NCBI RefSeq assembly: GCF_001039355.2
Contig: NW_019774402.1
Coordinates: forward strand, 312,428 to 376,427
DNA: 64,000 bases
Source of the DNA: Lingula anatina
Taxonomy: Eukaryota; Brachiopoda; Lingulata; Lingulida; Lingulidae
Direction: 5' to 3'
In this document: in pieces, positions 21,966 to 34,495 of the stretch
Layout of the letters: each line of letters starts with the position of its first letter
How positions within the stretch are numbered: position 1 is the first letter of the stretch
The notes under the pieces: generated by a model
Database searches by the model: none
What the model saw: only the letters and a program-made list of their open reading frames with translations
Told to the model about the DNA's origin: nothing
Made by a program: the position numbers and the translations under genes

Positions 21966-24900
21966 AATAGTGGGGGCGTGAGGGATGAGGAAAAAACGAG
22001 AATAGGTAACTGCCAACACTATTGTCAATCCAAATTAGCAAACGTTCACGCAGTAAAGCAGGAAAAGAGGCAACATTTTCCCCTTTCTGTTTGATAACAC
22101 ATATAGGTCACTATACTTTTGGTGTCTGTAAGTTCAACTCTATCGTCTGCATGAGCGCTATCAATCTATATTTGTCTGTAGCTTTTATTGATCGACAATG
22201 AGTTTTATTACGTCTGGCTGTACGATATTTACATTTATATGGAAAAGTCACACTTGTCGAACTTAAACCAAGTCGACATGGTATAAACACAATCTTATTA
22301 CATTTGCTGCATGGTTTGGGAACGAAATACATTTGGTTTTATTTTTAGAGCTTTGCCCCATGCTCACATGACTGAGAAGTGTGTAGTATTCCCACGTTTG
22401 GCGGAGTGGTAATTCAATAACCTAATTATTATATAAGCTGACAAATCTATTACCTTAGCTGTAAAATACGCCTACTGAGAAACACTGACTCATTATGTTT
22501 GAAAACAGGCAAAATGATGTCTGAAATTCTATTATCCAACGCAAAACGCCATATCATGATCTGATCAATTTGATGATGTCACTCGTTCAGATAAAATTAC
22601 TTTTTTCGCAACAGACCTGCTTTTAAATTATTTTTAGAGAATAAGATATGCATGTGATTCACTTGGGATTTTTATGTTAGTCATTAATTAAACTTTAATA
22701 TTCAACCGTGACAGTTGTTGGCGACTGAGAGCAGGGATAATTAATGATATAATCAATGAAATGGATATTTCCCAACATGATCCAATTAACTAGAGCGGGA
22801 ATAACTACATTTGGGTTACTTTCTCTAAAAAATTCAAGTACACCGATATAAGAAACCGTGATCTTTCGATACTCGACACGATTCGGGTTAAGACAGCGCA
22901 TATTATCATTACCCTCTACCAGCGCCACAGATTGAGTTTTCTCTAGTTATTCACAGATATGCCTCTAGATAAATGATGGTACTTTTCATGCACTGTCACT
23001 CGTCAGGGAGAAGTGCACATAATTATCTGCGACCCTTGTGGAGGGTGTATTATCATTCCATGCGTGGTGTTACATCTCACTCAATTAAAAGTTTTTTTTG
23101 TTGATTCTGAGACACCCAGTCTTAAGATACATACGAAGTTTGCTAGTAGACAGCACAGGTGAACATATTCGACCTTTCTTCCCCTAGCAGCAGTGCACTT
23201 TTAAAAACATTACAATGAATGCGATTCACGTATGATAGGCACATATGATCCTGAGAAATAAGGGTTTCCATTAATACGTGTTTTTCCAGTGAACCTCTCC
23301 ATGGTGTTCTTGTTATAAGCTAATTACGGTATCGCATACCCACTTTGTGTGGATAGGCCGACAGCAGAAGCTAAACCTGAATCAAGGCTTTGACATCTCA
23401 AAGAAGGAAAGAACTGTATTTTTGGGCTGACTGTGTATATGCATTTTGGTATAAGCTTATAGTGTATACACAAGTAACAATCAGTGCGCTGTTCTGTGGA
23501 AATCCTTTGTTACAGACGCACACACACATGCACACACACACACATACACACACATAAAACCGGTCTAAGTTACAAACTGATCAGAAATTGATATAGAAAT
23601 TGCAAAATACGAAAATAAGAAAATGTTACTTTAAAAAATAAACAAATTTCTTTTTCAATAAGCTAATCTGCTGCTCCCCCCATCCCCTTCGTTCCATCTA
23701 AGTATGATCAACCATTTTGGGTTTGTACCATCTTATTTGACACTTTTTAGGTGTTATTCATTTGTCTGTCCCCTTTCCGTGTTTCCTTTCAACAGCCTAT
23801 AAAATAAAACAAAGGGCGCCTTAAAATACATTTCAATTGGAGTTTTAAGCGAAATCCCGCTGAGCTCCGTTGATTGAGTCTTTTTTCTTCACGTGCGGAT
23901 TTCATCCTCAAGAAAGAGCCGCCATTGTTTTACCCGTTTCACCTTACAGTGGCCGTCGCGTCTATCTCGCCTTTTCCCCGAGAAACTGATCCACATTTTC
24001 ATGTTTTATTAACAATGACACACCATGGACAAATTTGCGGTTTGGTGAATATATTTTACATTGAGTCAAGCATTTTACAAATTCAAAGAAATGTGGTAAG
24101 GAATCATTAATGCCGACATCTTGCCTTGTTTCTGATGCAGTGGTTTGTTATCTTTGTTGTCTGCAAGTTGTAAATGCCTAACTGATGATATTTCTTTACA
24201 CAGTTCGTACCCAGGTTACAAAAACTGAAAACGATACCCGTAATCTAATTCAATCTACGTATAGCCACTGCCAAAAAACAGCAGAGGTTTTCTTTTCTTT
24301 TCTTTTTTTTAGAGATCTGATCAGTTGCGTATGGAAATCATCCTTTTCATTTCTGAATGAAAACCCATGCAATTTTTCTAAGGCCTCGAGATAAAGATTG
24401 CTGCATCACAAGATTTTATTGTGACCTTATGTAATTCATTTGACCGATTTCGTTTGCAATTTGGGCGCTGTTGATCTTTGTATCACATGGTCATCAAGAC
24501 GATCTTCTAGTGCTATGTGAATTGTTTGACAGCAACTGCCACGTAGGACGAGAGGGATATCCCTATGATAAGACAGGCTCTAGAGAGCGCAAGCTGAGTT
24601 CTAATAAAATGAAAATGTTCTACGTCACTTGTCCCCGTTTTTTCTTTATTTTCGATTCATGTTACTAGTATTTTGAACTAAAAGTGAGATATGGTACTCA
24701 AAGCGTGTTTTTTCTTTTTCTTTTCTTTTCTTTTCATTTTTTTTTTTTTGTGACAAAACAGTAATTTTTGTGCTTTCTAGTACATGGTGGTGATGTGGAG
24801 TTGCTAAATGCTAATTAAAGTTAACTAAAAGTCAAGTTCATTTTAATGTGCGTTTGATCATGATTACACTAGTACTGCTTTAATTGATGGGTAACTAAAA

Positions 24901-27049
24901 GTCAAGTTCATTTTAATGTGCGTTTGATCTTGATTACACTAGTACTGCTTTAATTGATGGGCAATAAACAATATGTATCATATTTTTCATGATTGATGTT
25001 AAAGGTTCCCTCCAAATGTGTGTTTTTTTACAGGGCAAACTCCTGTATTACTGGATTTCACCGACAACACAAAGGACAGATTCGACGAGGGGCAGCCGTT
25101 AGCGGGAGCAACGTTAGAATTAACTTGCAAAGTGAATTTTCAACCAAGGTCTGAGCTGATGCAGTCATTCAAATGGCTATTCAATGGCGAAGAGATCCCA
25201 GTATCTCCCTTTGATCCTAGCAAACCACAGCAGAAGGACAGAATCAACATCGCTGGAGGGGAAGCGGACTCGACCCTCTACTACCCCGGGGTTACTCTAG
25301 AGAACAGTGGACTGTATACATGCACCCTAGACGGGACATTCGTGGGGGAGTTCCATAAAGAGATTTATGTAATAGAAGGTACTATTCTTTTTTAGACAGT
25401 ATTATTTATCTCAATTTGAAAATATTGTTTTCAGGTCTTCTTGTTCGCTGTGCTTCAAGACAAATACTCGAAAATCAAAAGGTGTAGGTATATTAAGCTT
25501 ATTGATGTAGACCTATATGGCAAAATTGATAGTGGTTTAATAATCATAGGGTGCCTTCCGAATTGGCCATGATAATTATGACTATCAAAAAGAAAAAATA
25601 GATTTTCCTGTCTGTCCAGAATATATATAAGAAGACGGCATACTGAATATGTCCTCTACGGTTTTATTTTATGCTTTCGGTTCCTTGCTATCCACAATGA
25701 TATCGAGAGCCTATAATGACACACACTCACACTAAAAAAAACCTTTCTATCTCGTATATCTAACCTCCGAAACCTTGTAAATCAAAGCCACGTGCAAGTA
25801 AAGCTCCTGAATAAGGTCTTAGTTTAGAAAATGTCACAAGGTAGACATGCTTTGAAAGAATTAAGGAAATCTATCGACCAAATTTCTCACACTGCAACTA
25901 AAACGCAGAGCAAGGTTTTAAAAGATTATAAAAAGAAAAATTTTAATTAAAACTGATAAAAAACTCAAATAAATAACTCAAAATCATTCATTTCTATTTC
26001 GTCATGTCATGCTGGCATTCATTGCATTAACACTAAATCAACACTCTTTCAGTGGTCACAAATAATGTTACCCTGAATCGGACGGGCCAGAACGCCACGT
26101 TGGAGTGCACGGTTTACAACTGGCCTGCATATGACTACGACAGCTCTCTCTTCAAACGGGACGGCGTCCAGCTGAACTCGAACGGGAAGGATTATTTTCA
26201 GCCACCATATGCCAAGCCCATCTTCAAAAACGATTACATATCAGGTTCCGTGAACGAGCTGGTCATACTGAATGCCGGTACGTGACAGAGGAAAAAGAGA
26301 CATGAAGGGGAAATGTTATTGACAATTTAGACTTAAAACAAATGATTATATAGCGAAAAGGTTAAATTTAATTACCACTTTGGTCCTTTTTTGTCTGACA
26401 AAATATTGTATTTTTCGTAACTTTCGGTAACTCTCAAGTGGAAGTCCTATAGCTGTTAACAAAATTTTACTTTAATCATCATTCGCTTACTAGCTCTATC
26501 GGATCTTTTTTTAATGTTTTGCATTTCCTTTTCCATTCCAGGACCTGAAGACGCTGGCGAGTACACTTGTGGCGTGTCTTTGATAGGCCCCCGGTCACAT
26601 ATTATTACCAAGAGTATTTTTGTCACAAGTAAGCTTATTCTTAATGCAATCAAGAAAAGAAACCAAGAAAATATGGTAATTTTAAGGCTATGTGTCAATT
26701 AGACCACATTACGCTTAAATCAGATCGATTATTTCAAGAAAAAAAATGCCCTTTTATTCTGCTTATGACTGAAGTATTCTTAGTATTTTTTAAAATACTT
26801 TATGTTATCCCTGGCAAAGTGCAGCATATTGAATCTTGTGTGTTAAATTATGACTCACAAAGCCAACTTTTACCCACTGAGATCTGAAATTTCCTTTGTC
26901 AATTGTTTAAATCTATTCGCAGCATTTTTTTCCTTTATATTTGTATTTTAGGTCCCACAAAAAAGGTAGCAAATGGCGCTTCTTTCCTCGAGAGCTCGAC
27001 GTTGTCGTTTCATCTTTTGGTTTTATTGAGTGTTCTGTGGTCACTATAA
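21799..27049 (+). CDS. Two-Ig-domain secreted protein with a GPI-type C-terminus (Ig gene 1)
   Basis: Five exons, all introns phase 1: 21799-21868, 25034-25378, 26053-26277, 26542-26628, 26952-27049; 274 residues. The start MARFLTPKGLFALLLSMLAH is a signal peptide. Ig domain 1 is in exon 2 (LTCKV, FKWLFNG, ENSGLYTC). Ig domain 2 is split between exons 3 and 4 (LECTVYNW, then VILNAG joined to PEDAGEYTC). Three N-glycosylation sequons (NVT, NRT, NAT) cluster at the start of domain 2. The last exon encodes VANGASFLESS and then a hydrophobic end, FHLLVLLSVLWSL, with no cytoplasmic tail, which is a classic GPI-attachment signal; N-G-A-S is a candidate omega region. A cell-surface adhesion or recognition role is inferred; no named family was recognised. 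The next gene is its tandem paralog. Confidence 0.82.
21930..21963. repeat. (TG)n microsatellite
   Basis: About 17 uninterrupted TG units. Confidence 0.95.
23517..23556. repeat. Interrupted (CA)n microsatellite
   Basis: CA units interrupted by CATG and CATA variants. Confidence 0.85.
24822..24961. repeat. 70-bp tandem duplication
   Basis: Two adjacent 70-base copies beginning TAACTAAAAGTCAAGTTC, at 24822 and 24892, with one substitution seen (GATCATGAT versus GATCTTGAT). The near-identity shows a recent duplication. Confidence 0.92.
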
Positions 27050-28558
27050 CTGGATTGTTGCGGAAGCTTAACTGGCACCGAAACTGTTATTTATTGCCAA
27101 GCAAGGAGGCGGTCACACAAATAAATCAACACTATAGCAGTCAGAGGAGCGAATACGCTGCTGATTCAACTTTGCCATCAATTTTTTAGGACTTTATTTC
27201 CGATAAGTTTTTCATATCGAAAACCTATATGGCATTGTTTAACACACTTGTTGTACTTTACGTCAAATATAAGAAACATTATGTCAAAGTAAAAGTCCCT
27301 TGAAAATGTCAAAATTTGAAATTACGAAAAGACTTATTAATTCAAGCACGTTGATTTAATCATTATAAAATGAAAACTCCACTGTCCTATGCCTGCATTT
27401 AAAAGCTTCTGCTCAGGAAGGTAGCATATCATAAAGCAGACTTTGGGTGATATTCTTGCTATTGTCATGTATTAGAGCAGGTCTCTTGTATATATACACA
27501 CATATATTACATGTTTTTGTCTATTTTAAACTAAGAGCAGGTCTCTTTGGTTGTTTATGTAGTTTTTATTCACAGTTACGTCTACGTCTTCTACACGAAT
27601 GCCTTATTTATTTATAGTGAAATAAATCGTATATAAAATAACATGTGTATTGAGTTTAAAAATCATTTGTGTCGAAGCGCTATTGTTTTAGTTATCTATA
27701 CGTGTGTGCGTAAGTGCTTGTATGTATGTATGGGCACGGAAGTAGGGAATTGTTACAATAGGAAAATGGTGGAATTTGTATGTATCTAAAATGGAATAAT
27801 TTGCAAATAACCTTTCAGTGTTAAATTTTACTTAGACACACAATTTTAACAAAATTGAAGAGAATTTCGACGATATCGGATTCAAGCTACCTTTTTCTAT
27901 TCGTCAAAACATCAAAAAGAAAGATCCACTCATTTGCTTAAGGTCTGGTTAACCTGGGAACAGCAATGCAAATTTGTAACAAACTCTTGCATAGACTTTG
28001 ATGCTGCACCTTTCTACACCCAAATGGTGTTGTGAAAAAAGCACAACGAATTTAATTGTGTTAGATGTGCTATAATGCATTCAAGAAAAGTTCCACATGA
28101 GAGTGATTTGTTCTACCCTCAAAATACGACAACGGGGTTTTCTCAAATCCACCACCATGTCTCAGAAACAGTTCTGGATATTACATCAATACCAGTAAAA
28201 TTCCTATATTCTACCACCACCGCCGCAACACCATAAGGTTGTATCACTACCCCAACAGGTAGGCCTACAACACTTGAGACTTGGTTTTGAAGTTGATAAA
28301 TAAAGAACAATATACTTAAGAAATTGAATTTCCACTTGTAATAATATTTACGGTCTTACTAGAACCAAATTCTGACTGATGCTTTTTGTGAAATGTAACC
28401 AAGCCAGAAAGAATTACCTATATTAATTGTACTGACTATCCCTTCCTCAATGCTTTTTGCAAATATCTCCAATATTTTATCCTCATAAGTCATTACAGAT
28501 TTTATTTTTACTGACATATATTTATTTTATAATTTTGATAATACTAATAATATCAAAG

Positions 28559-28601
<43 letters not shown>

Positions 28602-28781
28602 GAAATCAAGTAGGCCTGAAATTTTATAAATATCTTTTGTATTTACCAGTCACATGGGTTTTGGTTAAATGGGTGAGTCATGGCGGATATCATAGCAGGA
28701 ACAGGGGTTGCCCAGTTTACAGCCATCCTCCACGTGGTTATTTGCGTATTATTTACATAAGGCTAAGACAAAGAGGGAAAC
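27050..28781. other. Intergenic DNA between the two Ig genes
   Basis: AT-rich DNA with the 3' UTR of Ig gene 1 and a 36-base A run at 28565-28600. No coding exon was recognised. Confidence 0.5.
28565..28600 (+). repeat. Poly(A) tract (36 A)
   Basis: An uninterrupted run of 36 A 180 bases upstream of the second Ig gene. It may be a retroposon tail or a slippage tract; no retroposon body was recognised upstream. Confidence 0.8.
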
Positions 28782-31700
28782 ATGACAGACTTCTTATCAT
28801 ATAAGCAATTCATGTTCACTGTTGTTTTCTGTATAGGTTATTCCTCACGAGGTAAGTGTCTGCATGGTTTCAATCTTACCTCTCTGTTATATAAAATACT
28901 TCTTAGGCAAAGATTCTTCGATTTACAGACAGGAGTAATTCCCTTGAAAATACACGCAAGCTAATTACGTGTTTCGAAAAGTGATGCATTGTTTCTGGTT
29001 GTATTGTTGTTTGATTGTCTAATTTCTAACGCGTTTCGTGTTCAAGGAGGTGGGTTATGGTAATCCAAAATATGCTGTTGTTAAGTTTAATTCAACAAAA
29101 ATTAATGTAAGAAAACAGTGAATGAACGGTGTAATGACCTGAAGTCACCTGGTGTGCCCGAGTCCACTGGGAGTTCACCTATGGTATCAGAAAATGCCGT
29201 TTCTAATGCTTGACACAAACGGAGAGCGTCGTGTTTTAGTTAAATAGAAATTACCATCAGTACTCTGAAACTTGTGACAGATAACATTTACAGGTACATA
29301 TAAAGGAGTACGAATCATCACTAGCTGCAACGGGTCGTCATTCTTAATTTTGACTCTCATTTTGGAATAGATGCAAAGTCAAGTTGAAACTCTCGATTCC
29401 GACATTCATTTAGACATCTGTGATGTTGGCTAATTGTATTGGTGATGAGTTTCAATTGTTGTGAACAAAATGAATTAAGGAACGTAAAAGTATAGAGACA
29501 CATGTTCCTTATAGGAGGTTTGATACATCATTAGGAAGAATTTTACCTGAAACGGGTCTTTACAAATTGTTTACCCATGCGTAAATTATTCCCTATTACG
29601 CAGTTTTCACTTAATTATCAATAGTGCTGAACTTATTAATAGGTGTTCGGAAAGACTTGGGCCTTTACATGCTATTACAGGTTCCTACATAGGCTACCCA
29701 GCCACTGCTTGCGGTTGGTTTGTGCGTTTTTAATAACTAGTCCCATTGTATTATTGATTTTGTTTGTACGCTGCATAAACGGCTCCCTCTTACAAAAGCC
29801 GCTTTATTTGGAATTTTGTTCATTTGATAATTATTAACTTTGTATACAATCACCATTTTGTGTAGCCAGATTTTGATGATAGACACTGCTACTCATTTGG
29901 TTTAATATGAAATTTAACACTTGAAGATATTTGTATATTGCGGATATTTCTAACTTTGAGATCATCGTAATTTTGTTAGTTTGGAGTTTGAAAGATAGCG
30001 TGACGGTTACTGAAAACTCCCAAAAAGTAACTTAAACTGTAATTTCATTAGAGTCATCATGACACTTATAAACTCATTACAATCAGAACCATCAAGAATC
30101 TATTTATTTTTATATCAGTAGAATCCGTTCCACGTCCTACAGCTGTCGCGTCGTTCTGGGAATCTTTTATCGAGAGTTGCATTATTAATTAATACATCCG
30201 ATAAGTGTGCAAAGGTACTGCATATGTAAACGAAACTTACCACGGTTACCAAAATGCTTTTTTTTCTGTAATTTTTTGTAAGGAAACAGTTTGGAGGTAA
30301 ATGTCACGTTTGAAGACAACACAGTTCACAAGTTTGGAGACTTCTTGCCGAACTACATAGCGAGTGACAGCCTGATATTCAAGTGTAATGCTAATATAAC
30401 GGAGAGCGGTGCAACAGATTTCGGCTGGTATCTCAACAAAAAACCCATTTATACTTCCGACAAACCGGGACATCCCTCCAGTCATGGCCGCTTTCACGGT
30501 GGCGATGGACCTGACAGACCATCTGCTACAGTGCTGACCAGCACCCTGATATACCCGAACGTCACCGTGGACCAGAGTGGAGAGTATACATGTGAACTGA
30601 ACGGCGTCAAGGGAGCCAATGCCACCAAGAGCGTGTACATTATTGACGGTATGGGGATGATGTTTATACATATTATTCCAAGTCAGTTCCAAGTTGCGTT
30701 AGTGAATTGCAATTATTTACAAATTGATGTTTCTAAAATGTGATACACTATTTCATTCATTCTTTATAATAACCTTTAAACCAAAATTACGTACTTTTGA
30801 TAAATGCATTTCAGAAAAAAATAACACTGATGAAGGCTTAATCGGTTGCCATCTTGATCGGCTGTGGTTTTATTTATTATGTCATACGGGACTCATACCA
30901 GACCACCGTAGTAAAAAAAAAAAGTACTGCCAACATATACAAACACTGAAAATTAGTTCATCTCTATAAGATTTTGTGCTTGTTCACTTCCAGTCCTTAC
31001 CAATGTGACAGGCCAGGTTGATAGGGACCCAAAGAACGTGACACTTGAATGTGTGGTCTACAACTGGCTGGCACACGATCCGCCAATATTCTCAAAGGGC
31101 AGCAAAGAACTGGGCTCGGATGGGAAGAAGTACATAAAATCAAAATTCTCCACATTCCGAGAGGAAGGAAAATACAGGACGGGATCAGCAAATAGTTTAG
31201 TTATACTAAATGCCGGTAGGAAGCTACAACTTTGAGATTGCTTTTGTCGTTTTGCCACTGTGTATGTAGAAGTTCTCTACACTCCCTTCGAACGCTTGTA
31301 TTGCTTTCGTAATACCCCCTTTTCACTGGAAGGCGTCCTTTCTGCGACCATGAAATTTGTCATCGCTGTGGTCTTAATAAGGAGGAACGAGTATTGATTT
31401 TGTATCAGAATGAATGCTCAATGATCGGCCAGCTGTCGGCACGTAAAGTATTAGAATTTTTTAACTCTCAAATGGGGCCGTACTGCTGGACGCAGAAAGG
31501 ATGCCGTCTATTGGAAAGGGGGCTTAATCTGTATTGTGCCGCGTTTTACCAATATAAATTGGGTGTTGTTTTGTAGGTGGATTAAAAACAGTGACATATC
31601 GCACATTCACTTGCTGTTGAGTAACGAGACTTTCTACGTATGGGTACATATATTAACATGTTTTTATGCATTTATTCTTCAGGACCAGAAGATATAGGCG

Positions 31701-32127
31701 AGTACAAGTGTTCCGTAACATTGAAATCTACAAATGACCACACAATTACGAGGTCCATGTTCGTTACTGCACCAAACACAGTTGCCGGTATGAATTTCTT
31801 CTCACAGCTCTTCATTATATTAATGGAGCCGTTTTTTGAAAGATCGCACTTAAAAATGTTTCTAGATATTTTGAAATCTCTCGACAGATGAGAATTTGGA
31901 TAAGGTTTTACAATCACTAAAAGATTTATGATGAGAATCAAAGCTGCACTATCTCACATATTCTAATTCAATTTCGACTTTTGTAAAAGAAAAAAGTGCA
32001 ATATTTATGGCAAAGCAAGTATAATCCAATTGTAGGTGGAAGCAAACCCCCCCTTGTGCCGAGTGTGTTGTGGACAGCTGGCTTGGTCGTCGCATGCATC
32101 CTCTGGATTCTTTCAGCCGAGACGTGA
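28782..32127 (+). CDS. Two-Ig-domain secreted protein with hydrophobic C-terminal anchor (Ig gene 2)
   Basis: Five exons, all introns phase 1, mirroring the upstream gene: 28782-28851, 30283-30648, 30994-31215, 31683-31787, 32036-32127; 284 residues. The first exon is exactly 70 bases, as in the paralog, and encodes a signal peptide (MTDFLSYKQFMFTVVFCIG). Ig domain 1 (IFKCNANI, FGWYLNKK, DQSGEYTC) is in exon 2. Domain 2 spans exons 3 and 4 (LECVVYNW, then VILNAG joined to PEDIGEYKC). At least six N-glycosylation sequons are present. The last exon encodes GGSKPPLVPSVLWTAGLVVA and ends CILWILSAET. This is a C-terminal hydrophobic segment with four residues after it, so either GPI attachment or a single membrane span is possible. 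Function was not recognised; a surface recognition or adhesion role is inferred. Confidence 0.82.
28852..30282 (+). other. Intron 1 of Ig gene 2
   Basis: A 1.4-kb AT-rich intron separating the signal-peptide exon from the first Ig exon. Nothing else was recognised in it. Confidence 0.55.
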
Positions 32128-32497
32128 AACCAGTCTGTATAGCTTCTACCTGGGGCTCAAGAAAAACAGGTCTACAACGTATGAGACGTGGATAAAAATT
32201 CATCGTTTTCTTCACGTGACTTTTTTTCCAAAATAGGACTTTACTCCGCAGTTCTTACTTGGTCTGGATCTTATGCTTGTTAAACCGATACAGTTAAGCA
32301 AAAAAAAAAAAAAAAAAAAAAAATTCTTGCATTCTTTACTTTTTACATTCTACCCATATCAAGTCAACCATATGTAGTTAGCTTGTATTTTGGAGGACTT
32401 GGAATGCCCAACTTTAGTGTTAGAAACTAGATATATCAACATAAAAAAGTGGTAAAAACAATATTCAAACTGTCAAATCCATGAAAAACCCTTGTAC
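32128..32497. other. Short spacer with a 24-base A run between Ig gene 2 and the ATP13A1 exon
   Basis: This presumably starts with the 3' UTR of Ig gene 2. A run of 24 A at 32300-32323 divides it. The A run is a possible contig chimera point, since an unrelated minus-strand exon starts only 175 bases later. Confidence 0.5.
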
Positions 32498-32652
32498 CTT
32501 TAGTAAGATGCCAGTCCACTGCCTTGAGTGTGGCCTTCTCCATGGGATCCCCAACTAAATCATCATCCAACTGCACAAGGGCATGACATGTGGCCATTAC
32601 CCATATTGTTTCTATGGGAGCCTCAGTGGCTGGGATCAGCTCCTCTTGGGTT
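32498..32652 (-). CDS. ATP13A1: Isolated ATP13A1 (P5A-type ATPase) exon
   Basis: A 155-base exon with intact acceptor (TTTATTAG before 32652) and donor (G|GTACAA after 32498), encoding 51 codons including [12 protein letters not shown] and [16 protein letters not shown]. This matches the nucleotide-binding domain of ATP13A1, the ER P5A ATPase that extracts mislocalised transmembrane helices; the family has CHSLxQLDD and LVGDPLEKAxLxAVDW here. No neighbouring ATP13A1 exons were found: to the left is an Ig gene, and to the right an N at 32801 and then the furin gene. The exon is either a fragment of a gene elsewhere, left by contig chimerism or misplacement, or a genomic fragment. Homology is confident; its place in a gene is not. 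Confidence 0.88.
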
Positions 32653-32800
32653 CTAATAAAATAATGTTGACTATGATTCATATCATATTGATATAACATT
32701 AGTACCTAATCTACAAGATGCTTTTTGAAATGAAATATGCTTGGAATATTATAAATTTATATGAAAATATGGAGACAGCAAGATGCTGTATGGTGAACAC

Positions 32801-32801
32801 N
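32801..32801. other. Scaffold gap placeholder (single N)
   Basis: A single N between ...GGTGAACAC and an A run. It separates the contig carrying the Ig genes and the ATP13A1 exon from the contig carrying furin. Confidence 0.9.
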
Positions 32802-34495
32802 AAAAAAAAAAAATTCAAGGTCATCAATGCCTGCAGTTATCTCTAATAAGAGTATTTTTGTGTTCTCATCTTCGATGTTGCAAGTGGTATTTTTCTGACA
32901 ATACCATTGTTAACTTAGGATTTTGAGAATCCAAGCCATTGTGTCAAGTCTTAATTATGACATCATAGTTTTGTCATACATTTCGGCCCCGTTTCATCAA
33001 TGCCCGGAAGATGAATATTTTTCTGCTTTAAAATTGTAAAAGTCATATTAAAATGTTGGCCAATGCCGAAAAGAGCCCGATCCGTCCAGTTTTCAATTTT
33101 AAGTCCATCTTATTATTTTTTTAGCATGCATTTAAATTACAACATAACCTTTATCTAGCAAATGTGTAGTTTTTCTGGAAATACCTGTAAGACATACTTG
33201 AAAGACTCTCACCAACTCTTCTTTAATCGCAAAAGATGCCTGTTGTAATTAAAATTTCTCTCAGTATGTCAAACTACTTCAATGGAACAATCATAAGGTT
33301 GGGGTCACAAAAAGACAAGAGAAGATGCAGTGTTCAATTTAACTTTTTATTTCAGTTTGTCAAATTGTTTCACAATAAAAGCCCTGAATTTTAATATCAT
33401 AATATGTAAGTTATTTGCTTACAATCTGCATATATCATAGCATATAGCAAACGTGCAAGAGCAAAGGCTGGTAAGATGGCTAATAAAGCTTTGGTTCATT
33501 CTCCCTAAAAATTATTATAAAAATTCAACTTTAGAACCGACTAGAACATAATAAACCAAAAAAGACCAGATTATAGTATTTCAGATTGACAGAAATAGGA
33601 TGAGATTATTTTGCTCTAGTTTCTTTAGCACCTCAACTCAGTTGTACAAAACTTGGGTTTTCAAACTACTAAATCTTGTAATAACACTCAATGAAGTCAA
33701 GAAGTCCACTGTACACTACTAAGTCAACACATCCTGCCCAGTCAAAATATACAAATTGGTCATGTCTAATACCAGGTCACTACTATATAAATATTAATAA
33801 ATATGATGATGTCATCTTAACTTACTATTAAAAAAATCTAAAGAAAATTTTGATTCATATAGGTAAATAAAAGCTGTTACTAGCTAAAGCATGCAAAAAA
33901 GCATCAGTTTTTTTTATTAATATAACCATATAATTTGACATATTTTCAAGCAAATTTGGGTAATAATATCAACAAGTCCAGCACTGCTCAACAGAGAAAA
34001 AAGTATACAAAAATAATTTGATATATCTTCTTTTCAAAAAAAAAAAGAAAAAAAAAAAAAAAAAAAAACAGTTCTACATCATGTTCATGGCTGTCTCTTG
34101 ATGCCAGATTCCAGTTTATAATGATTTATTTATTGCTAAAGCATTTAATGACACCTGCAAAATCACCCAATTCCCTAATCTAATTGATAAATTGTCATTT
34201 AACAAGTGTTTTAAATTGTAAAAAATGCTGCAACCATATGTACTGTGGTAAAAATGCTGTTGTTTTCTCAACCTTATTGATTGAGGATAGAAACTTGCAT
34301 ATTTTTGTAACCTTATGGATATGAACACAAATGATTCTTTTGGTCGATTAACAAGTTCCAAAAAACACCACTTTAACTATTATATCCTGAGAATAAAACA
34401 GTGACAGGAAAAACAATCATATTAATTTTTAAATGTCCATACATAACAATAAAGTGATTTTTGTTTAAAAAAAAAATCTAAATGCAATACACATC
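32802..34495 (-). other. 3' flank and 3' UTR of the furin-type gene
   Basis: AT-rich, without coding exons. Overlapping TTTATT hexamers at 34125-34134 read AATAAATAAA on the minus strand, 365 bases after the furin stop, and are a plausible poly(A) signal. An A-rich run occupies about 34036-34068. Confidence 0.5.

Larger units (their letters stand above)
21869..25033 (+). other. Intron 1 of Ig gene 1
   Basis: A 3.2-kb intron between signal-peptide exon and first Ig exon. It holds a (TG)n tract at 21930-21963, a (CA)n tract at 23517-23556, a T-rich tract near 24710-24750 and a 70-bp tandem duplication at 24822-24961. No exon was recognised. Confidence 0.6.

Noticed and set aside
28457-28804. 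115-codon + frame including a long lysine run
   Set aside because: It is open only because it crosses the 36-A tract, and no domain or splice context supports it.
30246-30692. 148-codon open frame on the minus strand
   Set aside because: It is antisense to the first Ig exon of Ig gene 2 (30283-30648), which has splice sites and Ig motifs; the reverse frame has no recognisable features.
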